64,000 nucleotides of DNA. It comes from Rahnella variigena. Its GTDB lineage: Bacteria; Pseudomonadota; Gammaproteobacteria; Enterobacterales; Enterobacteriaceae. A program made the position numbers and the translations under genes. The stretch lies in assembly GCF_003610915.1 (NCBI RefSeq), contig NZ_NSDJ01000002.1, positions 124,001 to 188,000 on the forward strand. Reading direction: 5' to 3'. The notes below the pieces were generated by a model, which was not told where the DNA came from, ran no database searches, and saw nothing but the letters and a program-made list of their open reading frames with translations. Position 1 is the stretch's first letter; every line of letters starts with the position of its first letter. Positions 55,134 to 64,000 of the stretch are shown one piece after another.

Positions 55134-57287
55134 TTAGTGCCCGGAGGAGATTTTAATCCCTTCCGCAGGAACCGGCACATAAGGCGTTTCCTTATCGGTA
55201 CGCTTGTCGGTTTTACGTGCCTGTAGGCAGGCGCGAATACCGTAGAAAATGATGCTGTACACCACAATCAGGAACAGAATACTCAGCCCGGCGTTGGTGT
55301 AGTTGTTGATCACAATGTGATGCATATTGCTGATTTGTTCCGGTGTCAGGTTCTCGCCGCCAGCAGAAATGCGTTCTTTGTACTGACCGGCCATGTAGAA
55401 GAAGCCTTCCATCTGCGCATTGGTGCTGAACAGTTTCAGACCCAGCGCCCAGGTAGTACAAATCAGTAACCAGATGGCAGGCACCATGGTGACCCAGATG
55501 TACTTGGTGCGTTTCATTTTCACCAGTACTACGGTGGCGAGGATCAGCGCAACGGCAGCCAGCATCTGGTTCGAAATCCCAAACAGCGGCCACAGACTTT
55601 TCACGCCGCCCAGCGGATCGACCACGCCCTGATACAGCAGGTAACCCCACAGCCCGACGCAGCCTGCGGTACCAATAATCCCGGCGACCAGGGAGTCAGT
55701 TTTTTTCAGGAACGGCACAAAGTTACCCAGCAGATCCTGCAACATAAAGCGGCCGGAGCGCGTACCCGCATCCAGTGCGGTCAGGATAAACAGCGCTTCA
55801 AACAGAATGCCGAAGTGATACCAGAAGCCCATATCCGCCAGTGGCATGATCTTGTGGAACACATGCGCAATACCTACGGCAAGCGTAGGTGCGCCACCCG
55901 CACGGTTCAGCACTGACGGTTCACCGATGTCTTTCGCCGTTTGCATAATCTGCTCAGGCGAGATCACAAATCCCCATGAACTGACGGTTGCTGCCGCGTG
56001 CGCTGTAACATCTTTCAGCTGCGCCAGAATCATCGGTGCATTATCGCCGCCCAGTTCGTGCAGGTTTGGCATGGTGATGCCAAGCCCGGCTGGCGGGGTA
56101 TTCATCGCGAAATACAGACCCGGTTCAATGATGGAGGCCGCGACCAGCGCCATCACCGCCACGAAGGATTCCATCAGCATCGCACCGTAACCGATAAACC
56201 GTGCATCGGTTTCACAGGCCAGCAACTTAGGCGTGGTGCCGGAAGCAATCAGCGCATGGAAACCGGACACTGCACCGCAGGCAATGGTGATAAACAGGAA
56301 CGGGAACAACGCGCCTTTCCACAACGGACCTGTACCGTCGATGTACTGGGTCAGCGCAGGCATTTTCAGTTCCGGATTGAGGATCACGATACCGATCGCC
56401 AGCCCGACGATAACGCCGATTTTCAGGAAGGTTGCCAGATAGTCACGCGGCGCAAGAATAAGCCACACCGGCAGCAGGGCGGAGACGAACGCATAACCAA
56501 TCAGCGTGAAGGTGATGGTGGTGTCTTTGAACGTCAGCGCCGGACCCCAGAACGGGTCGCTGGCGATAACGCCCCCGAAATAGATTGACGCGACCAGCAG
56601 GACAACGCCAATGACCGAGATTTCACCCACGCGTCCCGGCCGGATAAAGCGCATGTAGATGCCCATAAACAGCGCAATCGGCACCGTAGAACACACCGTA
56701 AACACGCCCCACGGACTTTCCGCCAGCGCTTTCACCACGATTAACGCCAGCACCGCCAGAATAATAATCATGATCAGGAAGCAACCGAACAGCGCAATAG
56801 TGCCCGGCACCGGCCCCATTTCTTCTTTGATCATCTCACCCAGAGACGCGCCGTTACGGCGTGAAGAGATGAAGAGCACCATGAAGTCCTGCACCGCACC
56901 GGCCAGAACCACACCGGCCAGCAACCACAGCACGCCCGGCAGATAACCCATTTGCGCGGCGAGCACCGGACCGACTAACGGACCGGCACCGGCGATGGCG
57001 GCAAAGTGGTGACCGAACAGCACGTTGCGGTTGGTCGGCACATAGTTCAGGCCGTCGTTGTTGATCACCGCAGGCGTGGAACGGGAAGGATCCAGCTTCA
57101 TGACCTTTTGCGCGATATACAGACTGTAATAGCGATAGGCCACCAGATAGACCGACACCGAGGCGACGACTATCCATAATGCGCTGATGTGTTCACCCCG
57201 CCGCAGGGCGACGACGCCCAGACAGCAGGCACCGAGGAGGGCAACAAGCATCCACGGTAAGTGTTTGAAGAAGGCTTTTTTGTTCAT
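55134..57287 (-). CDS. btsT: BtsT, pyruvate transporter (CstA family)
   Basis: The 717-residue inner-membrane protein is a pyruvate/proton symporter of the CstA family, with about 16-18 segments. It starts MNKKAFFKHLPWMLVALLG and includes FGHHFAAIAGAGPLVGPVLA, GVVLAGAVQDFMVLFISSRR, FLFITIACGAVSGFHALIAS and LFEALFILTALDAGTRSGRF. E. coli BtsT has 716 residues. It heads btsT-yjiX-yjiA and is the known target of BtsSR, encoded just 3 kb away. Upstream are BtsR-like repeats and a CRP-like site. Confidence 0.96.
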   Translation of the reverse strand: MNKKAFFKHLPWMLVALLGACCLGVVALRRGEHISALWIVVASVSVYLVAYRYYSLYIAQKVMKLDPSRSTPAVINNDGLNYVPTNRNVLFGHHFAAIAGAGPLVGPVLAAQMGYLPGVLWLLAGVVLAGAVQDFMVLFISSRRNGASLGEMIKEEMGPVPGTIALFGCFLIMIIILAVLALIVVKALAESPWGVFTVCSTVPIALFMGIYMRFIRPGRVGEISVIGVVLLVASIYFGGVIASDPFWGPALTFKDTTITFTLIGYAFVSALLPVWLILAPRDYLATFLKIGVIVGLAIGIVILNPELKMPALTQYIDGTGPLWKGALFPFLFITIACGAVSGFHALIASGTTPKLLACETDARFIGYGAMLMESFVAVMALVAASIIEPGLYFAMNTPPAGLGITMPNLHELGGDNAPMILAQLKDVTAHAAATVSSWGFVISPEQIMQTAKDIGEPSVLNRAGGAPTLAVGIAHVFHKIMPLADMGFWYHFGILFEALFILTALDAGTRSGRFMLQDLLGNFVPFLKKTDSLVAGIIGTAGCVGLWGYLLYQGVVDPLGGVKSLWPLFGISNQMLAAVALILATVVLVKMKRTKYIWVTMVPAIWLLICTTWALGLKLFSTNAQMEGFFYMAGQYKERISAGGENLTPEQISNMHHIVINNYTNAGLSILFLIVVYSIIFYGIRACLQARKTDKRTDKETPYVPVPAEGIKISSGH

Positions 57288-57451
57288 AAATAACCCGGTT
57301 ATTTAAAAAAACTCACGAAATGCCCGTCTCTGTTTTCTTTATTAAGCACTGCTTTCAGAGAGGCTGGGCCTGTTTATTGCGTATTTTTCTTGCGCACTTT
57401 TATTGCCCGTATAGGGTGCCAAAATCGCAGTTGCACAGGCGGGAAAGTTGG

Positions 57452-57499
57452 TCAGCGGTCACAGAGAGAGATAAGCGGTTGTCAGGCGGGATGAGCGGT
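57452..57499 (-). promoter_or_regulatory. Three BtsR-like direct repeats upstream of btsT
   Basis: Read on the minus strand, ACCGCTCA (57492-57499), ACCGCTTA (57472-57479) and ACCGCTGA (57452-57459) occur at exactly 20-base spacing. The BtsR/YehT motif described in E. coli is two direct repeats of ACC(G/A)CT(C/T)A with a spacer of about 13 bases. The first two match fully and the third at seven of eight positions. They lie 165-212 bases before the btsT ATG. Three phased sites instead of two may mean cooperative or graded activation. Confidence 0.75.
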
Positions 57500-57523
57500 T
57501 AAGGGGGCGATTAAGGACGTGAA

Positions 57524-57545
57524 ATCTGTGAGTTAGGTCACGTAG
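57524..57545. promoter_or_regulatory. CRP-binding site
   Basis: TGTGA-gttagg-TCACG (core 57527-57542) matches the CRP pattern TGTGA-N6-TCACA with one mismatch. It stands between the BtsR-like repeats of btsT and the GH1 glucosidase gene, so it could act on either or both. Both are plausible catabolite-controlled genes. Confidence 0.7.
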
Positions 57546-57626
57546 CAATCCTGTCAGAAGGTCAGGACAGCAGCGTAACTTTTGTGGCACCGTCGTGTTT
57601 TGACAGGTAAATTATTCATTTGCTAA

Positions 57627-59102
<1,476 letters not shown>

Positions 59103-59121
59103 TATTCTCCCGTCAGGCCTG

Positions 59122-59158
59122 AAACAGTCCGGGTGATGCCCGGACTGTTCTTTATTTT
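59122..59158 (+). terminator. Terminator after GH1 gene
   Basis: AACAGTCCGGG-tgatg-CCCGGACTGTT, an eleven-base perfect stem, followed by CTTTATTTT. Confidence 0.9.
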
Positions 59159-59271
59159 CGTTTCATTACCCGGGAACGGCAGGCAGTGGTAAGGGGGATA
59201 CAGCATTGATGTTTCTCTTGAGCCCATAGGATATCTTTTTCAAATAAACCTCATCCTTAATATGAGCATAA

Positions 59272-59288
59272 CCATATTAATAATATGG
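59272..59288. promoter_or_regulatory. Perfect 17-base palindrome in the A+T-rich control region
   Basis: CCATATTA-a-TAATATGG lies about 260 bases before the ToxR-like regulator gene, in a 59159-59550 gap that is otherwise A+T-rich and without a gene. It is a candidate operator for that regulator or for a silencing protein. No assignment is possible by sequence alone. Confidence 0.45.
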
Positions 59289-59550
59289 CTATTGAGAAAA
59301 TCCTTAATTGGTGAAATTACGATTGTAAAAGAATTAAACAGGTAAGCGTGTCACCAGATATGTTCTTATTCAAACTTAGTCTGTGATAATTCGTAATAAT
59401 CTGGAGATAAATTTCACTTAAGTTAAGGTCAGCGCGGGAGGTATACGAAGACAGTGCCATTTAAAGAAAGCAGTATAACGTATCATTAGTGCTTCTTTAT
59501 TTAACTTATCCTATACTGTTATGACATAGTGATAATTCAGTGATTTTTTA

Positions 59551-60387
59551 ATGATTTATATAATAGATGGCAGCATTACTTACAACCCAGATGACTGCAC
59601 TCTGGGTCATATACCCACTGAAGAGTCCGTGAGCCTCAGTATCTCGGCAGGGCGCTTGCTCGAGCGACTGTTGAATTCTGAAGGGGAGATACTGGCCCGG
59701 GATATGTTGCTGACAGAAGTATGGGATAAGTATGGTTTGCGTGGGTCGAACAGCAACCTGAATCAGTATCTGAGTATTCTGAGGAGAGTACTCGCAGGAT
59801 ACGGGTGCGATAATCTCATCATCACCATTCCTAAAATAGGGATCCGTATTAATACGGAATTAAAGATCGAGCGTGAATCGTCTCCGGTATTGATCGCGAG
59901 CGATGATAATGTGGGGGAAGGGCAAGAAAGTATTACGACTCATGAAATAAGTACTGAGACGGTTCCGCCATTGCTTCGCGAACAAGAACAAATTTCACCT
60001 AAGCCATCGTGGTCAACTCCAGGATTATTGATTGCCGCAACGATTACTGCACTGCTCGCCGGGGGAGCGGGTTGGTATTACTGGACAATTCGTTCTGCGG
60101 AACAGATGCTACCAACAACCACGATAAAGCTGGAAGGGGGTTGTGAGGCAGTGTTATTACATGGACTGGATGTTCTTGAACGTAAGTCATTAGATCAACA
60201 AATTCGGGAAATAATAAAAGAAAATAATCAGTCTTGCGATACGAGTCATCGATTTTATTTTGACAATAATACGTCATTTACCACTCATAATTATGGCAGG
60301 ACGATCCTGTCATCTTGTAAGATTGACAGCGGTGGCCACGTTATTTCATGTGATAATTTTTATTATTTAGACTGGAGAATGAATTGA
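59551..60387 (+). CDS. ToxR/CadC/MarT-like membrane-bound transcriptional regulator
   Basis: The 278-residue protein has an N-terminal OmpR-type winged helix (about residues 1-105). LTEVWDKYGLRGSNSNLNQY and LSILRRVLAGYG form the recognition region, with the wing at IITIPKIGIRIN. A polar linker, one membrane segment (LLIAATITALLAGGAGWYYW, about 160-182) and a ~90-residue periplasmic domain with several cysteines (EGGCEAV, QSCDTSH, SSCKIDS, ISCDNF) follow. This is the architecture of ToxR, CadC and MarT. The paired cysteines might sense redox state. It is followed by a FidL-like partner overlapping four bases. Composition is A+T-rich, consistent with acquired DNA. Confidence 0.88.
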   Translation: MIYIIDGSITYNPDDCTLGHIPTEESVSLSISAGRLLERLLNSEGEILARDMLLTEVWDKYGLRGSNSNLNQYLSILRRVLAGYGCDNLIITIPKIGIRINTELKIERESSPVLIASDDNVGEGQESITTHEISTETVPPLLREQEQISPKPSWSTPGLLIAATITALLAGGAGWYYWTIRSAEQMLPTTTIKLEGGCEAVLLHGLDVLERKSLDQQIREIIKENNQSCDTSHRFYFDNNTSFTTHNYGRTILSSCKIDSGGHVISCDNFYYLDWRMN

Positions 60388-60881
60388 AGCGGAATATTTT
60401 TTTAACGTTTGCTTTTGTGCTGATCTCACTTTTGTTACTACTTTTCATTGGTATTAACTATTCTGCTCAAAAAAGCGAAGTTTTTCCATTTCGTTGTTCA
60501 ACTTTTTCCCGTTATGATTTAAGTCGTAAAGAAGGAAAAAGAATTGAATTTGCTGTTACACAAGATTTGCGGTTCCAGAATGATAAAACAGGCTATCTGT
60601 TACTCAATGGACAGACAACCTTAGGAGACGATTCTATGATAGTTAACAGAAGAATCGTTCTGTCCGGCGGAAATAAGATTGACAGTGATACTTACCGCTA
60701 CAATATTAGTAATACTATCACGTCACCCACTGATACAACGCCAGACAGTATGTTCAATATGTTGCTAGCTGAACTCACGCTTGATCACTCTTATCTTCAG
60801 CTTAGTGTCGATAAGGTTGATAATAAATCTTATTTGATTGGTGGTCCGCTTTCATATTTATTTACATGTCAGCGATATTAA
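60384..60881 (+). CDS. FidL-like membrane partner of ToxR-like regulator
   Basis: The 165-residue protein has one N-terminal membrane anchor (TFAFVLISLLLLLFIGIN) and a periplasmic beta-rich domain, the layout of FidL/YqeJ/ToxS-type partners that pair with MarT/ToxR-like regulators. Translation begins at a TTG that overlaps the regulator's stop codon (TTGA), with GGAG eight bases upstream. A stabilising or co-sensing role for the partner is inferred from position. Targets are unknown; the exporter operon on the other strand is a candidate. Confidence 0.8.
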   Translation: MKRNIFLTFAFVLISLLLLLFIGINYSAQKSEVFPFRCSTFSRYDLSRKEGKRIEFAVTQDLRFQNDKTGYLLLNGQTTLGDDSMIVNRRIVLSGGNKIDSDTYRYNISNTITSPTDTTPDSMFNMLLAELTLDHSYLQLSVDKVDNKSYLIGGPLSYLFTCQRY

Positions 60882-60982
60882 AATTTAACGATCACGGGTC
60901 TTCTGGTTTTGTTGAGGCAGAAAGGTTGAAAAAATTTCTGCCGATATAAATCATTAATTATTAGGTTTTTATTCTATTTTTC

Positions 60983-61007
60983 TAAAAAAAAGCCGCTGAA
61001 CAGCGGC
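60983..61007 (-). terminator. Terminator of the exporter operon
   Basis: On the minus strand, GCCGCTG-tt-CAGCGGC is followed by eight T residues, a textbook terminator 70 bases past the DUF1795 gene. Confidence 0.92.
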
Positions 61008-61076
61008 AGCGGCAAATAGTGTTTCCAATTTTACGGCATGAAATATGATACAAAATCAGTCTTTACTCTGATTCAT

Positions 61077-61511
61077 TTACAAATTTGTTTTGAAGCTTTT
61101 CAGTGTATCTGTGAAACATTGATTATCTGCGTTTGTCAGGACAGATGATTTAGAAACTGAAAAAATTAGCAAGTCTTCCATGTTCAGCGTGAAAATAGCC
61201 TGTTTCTGGTAAGAACGAACTTTGTCTGGGCGTAAGAAACTGTAATTAATTAATATTCCTGAGGTCAGGTTGTCGCCAAGCACCACAAGTTCATAGGGTT
61301 CTTGCAACCACTCTTTCATTTTGGATTTTAAAATACTGAGCTGGCTGTCAATATATTCCTCAACGCTATTGTGATTGCCGAGACTATCACGAGAAATAGT
61401 AATCGTTGGCAGAATAGACCTCGTATCGTTCAGCGTATTCAAAGTACGCTCACAATATCCTGAAGGCAGTGTAACTACACCTTCACTAAAGCGGCAAATA
61501 TTCTTATCCAT
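61077..61511 (-). CDS. DUF1795 (DcrB/EagR-like) protein in type I exporter operon
   Basis: The 144-residue protein fits the DUF1795 family: EGVVTLPSGYCERTLNTL at the start, the core LPTITISRDSLG, a helix EEYIDSQLSILKSKMKEWL, and strands KQAIFTLNMEDLLIFSVS. Family members called EagR are chaperones that shield membrane segments of type VI effectors before secretion. Here it is last in an operon with a C39 ABC exporter and overlaps its stop by eight bases, with GGAG before the ATG. No type VI gene is visible. A chaperone or immunity role for the exporter's cargo is inference. Composition is A+T-rich. Confidence 0.75.
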   Translation of the reverse strand: MDKNICRFSEGVVTLPSGYCERTLNTLNDTRSILPTITISRDSLGNHNSVEEYIDSQLSILKSKMKEWLQEPYELVVLGDNLTSGILINYSFLRPDKVRSYQKQAIFTLNMEDLLIFSVSKSSVLTNADNQCFTDTLKSFKTNL

Positions 61512-63681
61512 GTGTTATCTCCATTTCCTTACTGTTGTCTGCACGAACGAATAATTGTTCTGCTGTGACTTCGCTGAGAGTACCGTTATGCATCATAACG
61601 ATTTTATCTGCACTACGAATCGTTTCTGGTCGATGCGCAATGATAATGCGGGTGATGTTCATACGTTTAATCGAATCGTTGATTTTCGCTTCGTTTGAAA
61701 TATCCAGGTGACTGGTCGCCTCATCCAATACAAGAATTTGTGGATCCCGGTACAGTGCGCGGGCCAATAAAATGCGTTGTAGCTGCCCCCCCGAAAGAAA
61801 CGAACCCATATCGCCAACCAGACTCTGATAATTCATAGGCATTTTCATTATATCGCCATGAATTTGTGCCAGGCGTGCGACGCGGGTAATTTTGGCGTGA
61901 TCGGGTTCGTTATCAAAGAAGCTAATATTTTCGCTGATAGATCCTGAAAAAAGTATGTCATCTTGCATCACGCAGCCTATCCGATCGCGATGATGAGAAA
62001 GCCCGGTTTGTTTTATATCGATACCTCCTACAGTAATAGTACCGCTCTCAGGATGTAATAAACCAAGGATGACTTTCGCTAACGTTGTCTTACCCTGACC
62101 AGATGGACCGACAATCGCTATACTTTCGCCCGCACGAATGGTCAGGTTGGCACCGTCAATAACCCAGGCATCAGTCGAACCATAGCGGAACTTAATGTCT
62201 GATAATACGATATCCTGTGCTGGCTGGTGCTCGTCGGTGGTATGCACGAGACCCGGGCTGGCTTCAGAGCTGGCCTCTGTTTCAGACAGGACGATATCTG
62301 CAAGTCGTTCTCCGTGCATTCGCAGCATACGAAAATCTATTATCGCATTGATTAAACCTGCACCACGGCTCATAAACTGATCGGAAAAACTAATGAATGC
62401 CGTGAGCATACCTGCAGAGAAATTCCCATCGAGCACCTGAAGCGCGGCTAACCAAACCAGGGCTACTCGCCCTACAGAAGTGAGTAAGCCTTGTGCGGAG
62501 CCGAACAGAATGTTGAGCTTCTGCATGACAATGCCTTTGTTGGTGCTGTCCACCATCAAATTCATATAGGCTGCCAGTCGGGGTACCTGCTTATTATTCG
62601 TTTTGACAGCCTGAATGCCGCGAAGTGTTTCCAGTAATGATGACTGCGTGCGTGCCGAACTGATAATTTGCTCTTCATTGGCGCGGCGAACCGGGTCATA
62701 AGCCATGAATCGCAGCAGGGCATAAACAACAAACAAGCCAATGACTAACCAGGCAAGTTTAGCGTTGTAAATAAACAACATTACTACTGTCACGATTGAC
62801 ATCACACCATCGAGAACCGTGCTGATAAATCGGGTGGTGAGAGTGCTTTGTATCGTGTTTAATGAGGCGTAGCGCGAAAGAATATCGCCCACATGACGCG
62901 ATTCAAACCAGTCAAGAGGAAGCTTCAGCATATGGTGGCAGACATTAATGGTCCATTGCACACTCAATTGACTGGAGAACCAACTCATTACCCATGAGCG
63001 TAGTGCTGAGATAATGGTCTGAAACAGGGCAATCATCATGAAACCGACGCCAAGTAGCGTTAGTAATGAATAATCGGCAGAAACTAGCACCATATCCATG
63101 ACCCATTGCATAAAGAATGGGGATAAAACACCGAACAGCTCCAACGCTACCGACAAAATAAGAACCTGAACGAAAGCGGACTTTACCCCTGTCACGCTTC
63201 CAACAAGTTTTCTCATTGAAATCCGCGCTTTCTCTTCTTTCACTTCAAAGGTGGAGGAGGGCACAAGTTCCAATGCGACACCGGTAAAAGTATTCGATGC
63301 TTCTTTAAACGTGACCTCACGAATGCCACGCGCGGGATCGTGAAGAGTGATCTTGTTACCACGCACTTTCTTAAGTACGACAAAATGGTTCAATTCCCAA
63401 TGTAAAATACAAGGGGTACGGAGTTTCGACAGCTCTTCAAGGTCAACGCGCAGTGCACGCGAGCTCATATTCAGTTGCTGCGCAATGCCGATGACATCGG
63501 AAAGCGTCGCCCCTTTAAGCGATGTAGAAAATTGCCGGCGCAGGGTGATCATATCGATCTCATGCCCGTGATAGTTGGCAATCATACCCAGACAGGCTAA
63601 TCCGCATTCGGCCGCTTGCGACTGACGGATTAAAGGCAGACGGTTAAACCATTTAAAATTGAGTTTCTCTAATAACAACAC
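61504..63681 (-). CDS. Bacteriocin-type ABC exporter with C39 peptidase domain (CvaB-like)
   Basis: The 725-residue protein has three parts. The C39 cysteine peptidase (about residues 1-140) has C26 in QAAECGLACL, H99 in WELNHFVVL and D115 in LHDPARG, so all three catalytic residues are present and it should cut double-glycine leaders. A six-segment membrane domain follows (about 165-440). The ATPase has Walker A GPSGQGKTTL, signature LSGGQLQR and Walker B ILVLDEATSHLD. The start is a GTG at 63681 with AAGG eight bases upstream. It sits between a HlyD-type adaptor and a DUF1795 gene. No double-glycine precursor gene was found within the window. Confidence 0.94.
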   Translation of the reverse strand: MLLLEKLNFKWFNRLPLIRQSQAAECGLACLGMIANYHGHEIDMITLRRQFSTSLKGATLSDVIGIAQQLNMSSRALRVDLEELSKLRTPCILHWELNHFVVLKKVRGNKITLHDPARGIREVTFKEASNTFTGVALELVPSSTFEVKEEKARISMRKLVGSVTGVKSAFVQVLILSVALELFGVLSPFFMQWVMDMVLVSADYSLLTLLGVGFMMIALFQTIISALRSWVMSWFSSQLSVQWTINVCHHMLKLPLDWFESRHVGDILSRYASLNTIQSTLTTRFISTVLDGVMSIVTVVMLFIYNAKLAWLVIGLFVVYALLRFMAYDPVRRANEEQIISSARTQSSLLETLRGIQAVKTNNKQVPRLAAYMNLMVDSTNKGIVMQKLNILFGSAQGLLTSVGRVALVWLAALQVLDGNFSAGMLTAFISFSDQFMSRGAGLINAIIDFRMLRMHGERLADIVLSETEASSEASPGLVHTTDEHQPAQDIVLSDIKFRYGSTDAWVIDGANLTIRAGESIAIVGPSGQGKTTLAKVILGLLHPESGTITVGGIDIKQTGLSHHRDRIGCVMQDDILFSGSISENISFFDNEPDHAKITRVARLAQIHGDIMKMPMNYQSLVGDMGSFLSGGQLQRILLARALYRDPQILVLDEATSHLDISNEAKINDSIKRMNITRIIIAHRPETIRSADKIVMMHNGTLSEVTAEQLFVRADNSKEMEITHG

Positions 63682-63697
63682 AGAACAGACCTTCTAA

Positions 63698-64000
63698 TCA
63701 GAGCGAAATTTTGTGACCCAGCGCGAAAATCGGCTCAAGTACCCACTCGTAAAGACGACGTTTGTCGACGATAAAATCGGCGTCCAGCGCCATTCCCGGT
63801 TTTAGTGGCTCGTTTTGCATATAGGCTTTAATAGATTGTTTATCTAATGCCACCAGTACACGGTACTGTTGTTCTTCAACATTGTTTTTTCCGGTGAGCG
63901 TGGCGACTTCCTGCGGAGAAAGTGCTGTACGAGAGACCTCAATGACTTTTCCGTATTGCTGACCAAACTTCTGATAGGGAAAGGCTTTATAACGCAGTAC
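63698..64000 (-). CDS. HlyD-family secretion adaptor (CvaA-like), C-terminal part
   Basis: The last ~100 codons of a membrane-fusion protein run off the window edge. The translation includes YKAFPYQKFGQQYGKVIEVS, a variable stretch, QQYRVLVALDKQSIKAY, LKPGMALDADFIVDKRRLYE and the terminal WVLEPIFALGHKISL, typical of CvaA/HlyD C-termini. It ends 17 bases before the exporter GTG, so the two are cotranscribed and form the inner-membrane part of a type I secretion system. A TolC-type channel is not in the window. Confidence 0.92.
   Translation of the reverse strand, partial: VLRYKAFPYQKFGQQYGKVIEVSRTALSPQEVATLTGKNNVEEQQYRVLVALDKQSIKAYMQNEPLKPGMALDADFIVDKRRLYEWVLEPIFALGHKISL

Overview
The window reads as chromosomal DNA of a plant- or soil-associated member of the Enterobacterales, most like Rahnella or a close Yersiniaceae relative. 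The reasons are a complete pqqABCDEF operon, a chromosomal RAHN/CTX-M-like class A beta-lactamase with no adjacent regulator, treYZ, btsSR/btsT, an FhuE-type receptor and an NWETF-tailed chemoreceptor. Genus assignment is inference from gene content. No rRNA, tRNA, transposase, integrase or CRISPR array was seen.

Layout. 1-6.1 kb: the first 1135 codons of a cyclic beta-1,2-glucan synthase-like giant gene, a stand-alone L-lactate dehydrogenase gene, and a membrane GGDEF protein. 6.1-12.8 kb: pqqABCDEF on the minus strand plus an M19 dipeptidase. The 3' end of pqqF runs into a palindromic repeat element. 12.8-16.6 kb: a Fur-controlled FhuE-like receptor lying between two direct copies of a ~350-390 bp structured repeat. 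16.6-22.6 kb: a homocysteine S-methyltransferase gene with a MetJ-type operator, followed by a complete Dpp/Nik-type ABC importer. 22.6-26.7 kb: a sigma-28-driven chemoreceptor, the class A beta-lactamase and an aldo/keto reductase. 27-30.4 kb: dat-ddc for 1,3-diaminopropane, behind a long possibly structured leader. 30.4-31.8 kb: an AT-richer two-gene module with toxin-antitoxin-like geometry. 31.8-38 kb: MscS-like channel, serine hydrolase with divergent LysR regulator, alpha/beta hydrolase, a candidate small RNA, and two small stress-type genes. 38-42.7 kb: treZ-treY. 43-51.3 kb: an orphan siderophore-type binding protein, then a MipA-family protein divergent from a two-component system and an RND efflux pair. 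51.4-57.3 kb: btsSR beside btsT-yjiX-yjiA, with three evenly spaced BtsR-like half sites. 57.6-59.2 kb: a GH1 6-phospho-beta-glucosidase. 59.2-64 kb: an AT-rich accessory block with a ToxR-like/FidL-like regulator pair and, on the opposite strand, a CvaA/CvaB-type type I exporter operon ending in a DUF1795 (EagR-like) protein.

How the genes fit together. PQQ would serve periplasmic dehydrogenases encoded elsewhere. MetJ control implies that the methyltransferase and its importer recover a methylated sulfur compound when methionine is short. BtsSR senses pyruvate and should activate btsT next to it. treYZ, MscS and the yciE/CsbD-like genes suggest osmotic and stationary-phase adaptation.

The most novel-looking elements are: the exporter operon carrying an EagR-like chaperone; the unassigned two-gene module at 30.5-31.5 kb; the MetJ-ABC transporter operon; and two repeat families. 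One is a paired palindrome present at three loci that has rewritten the C-terminus of PqqF. The other is the long repeat with 40-bp iterated ends that brackets fhuE.
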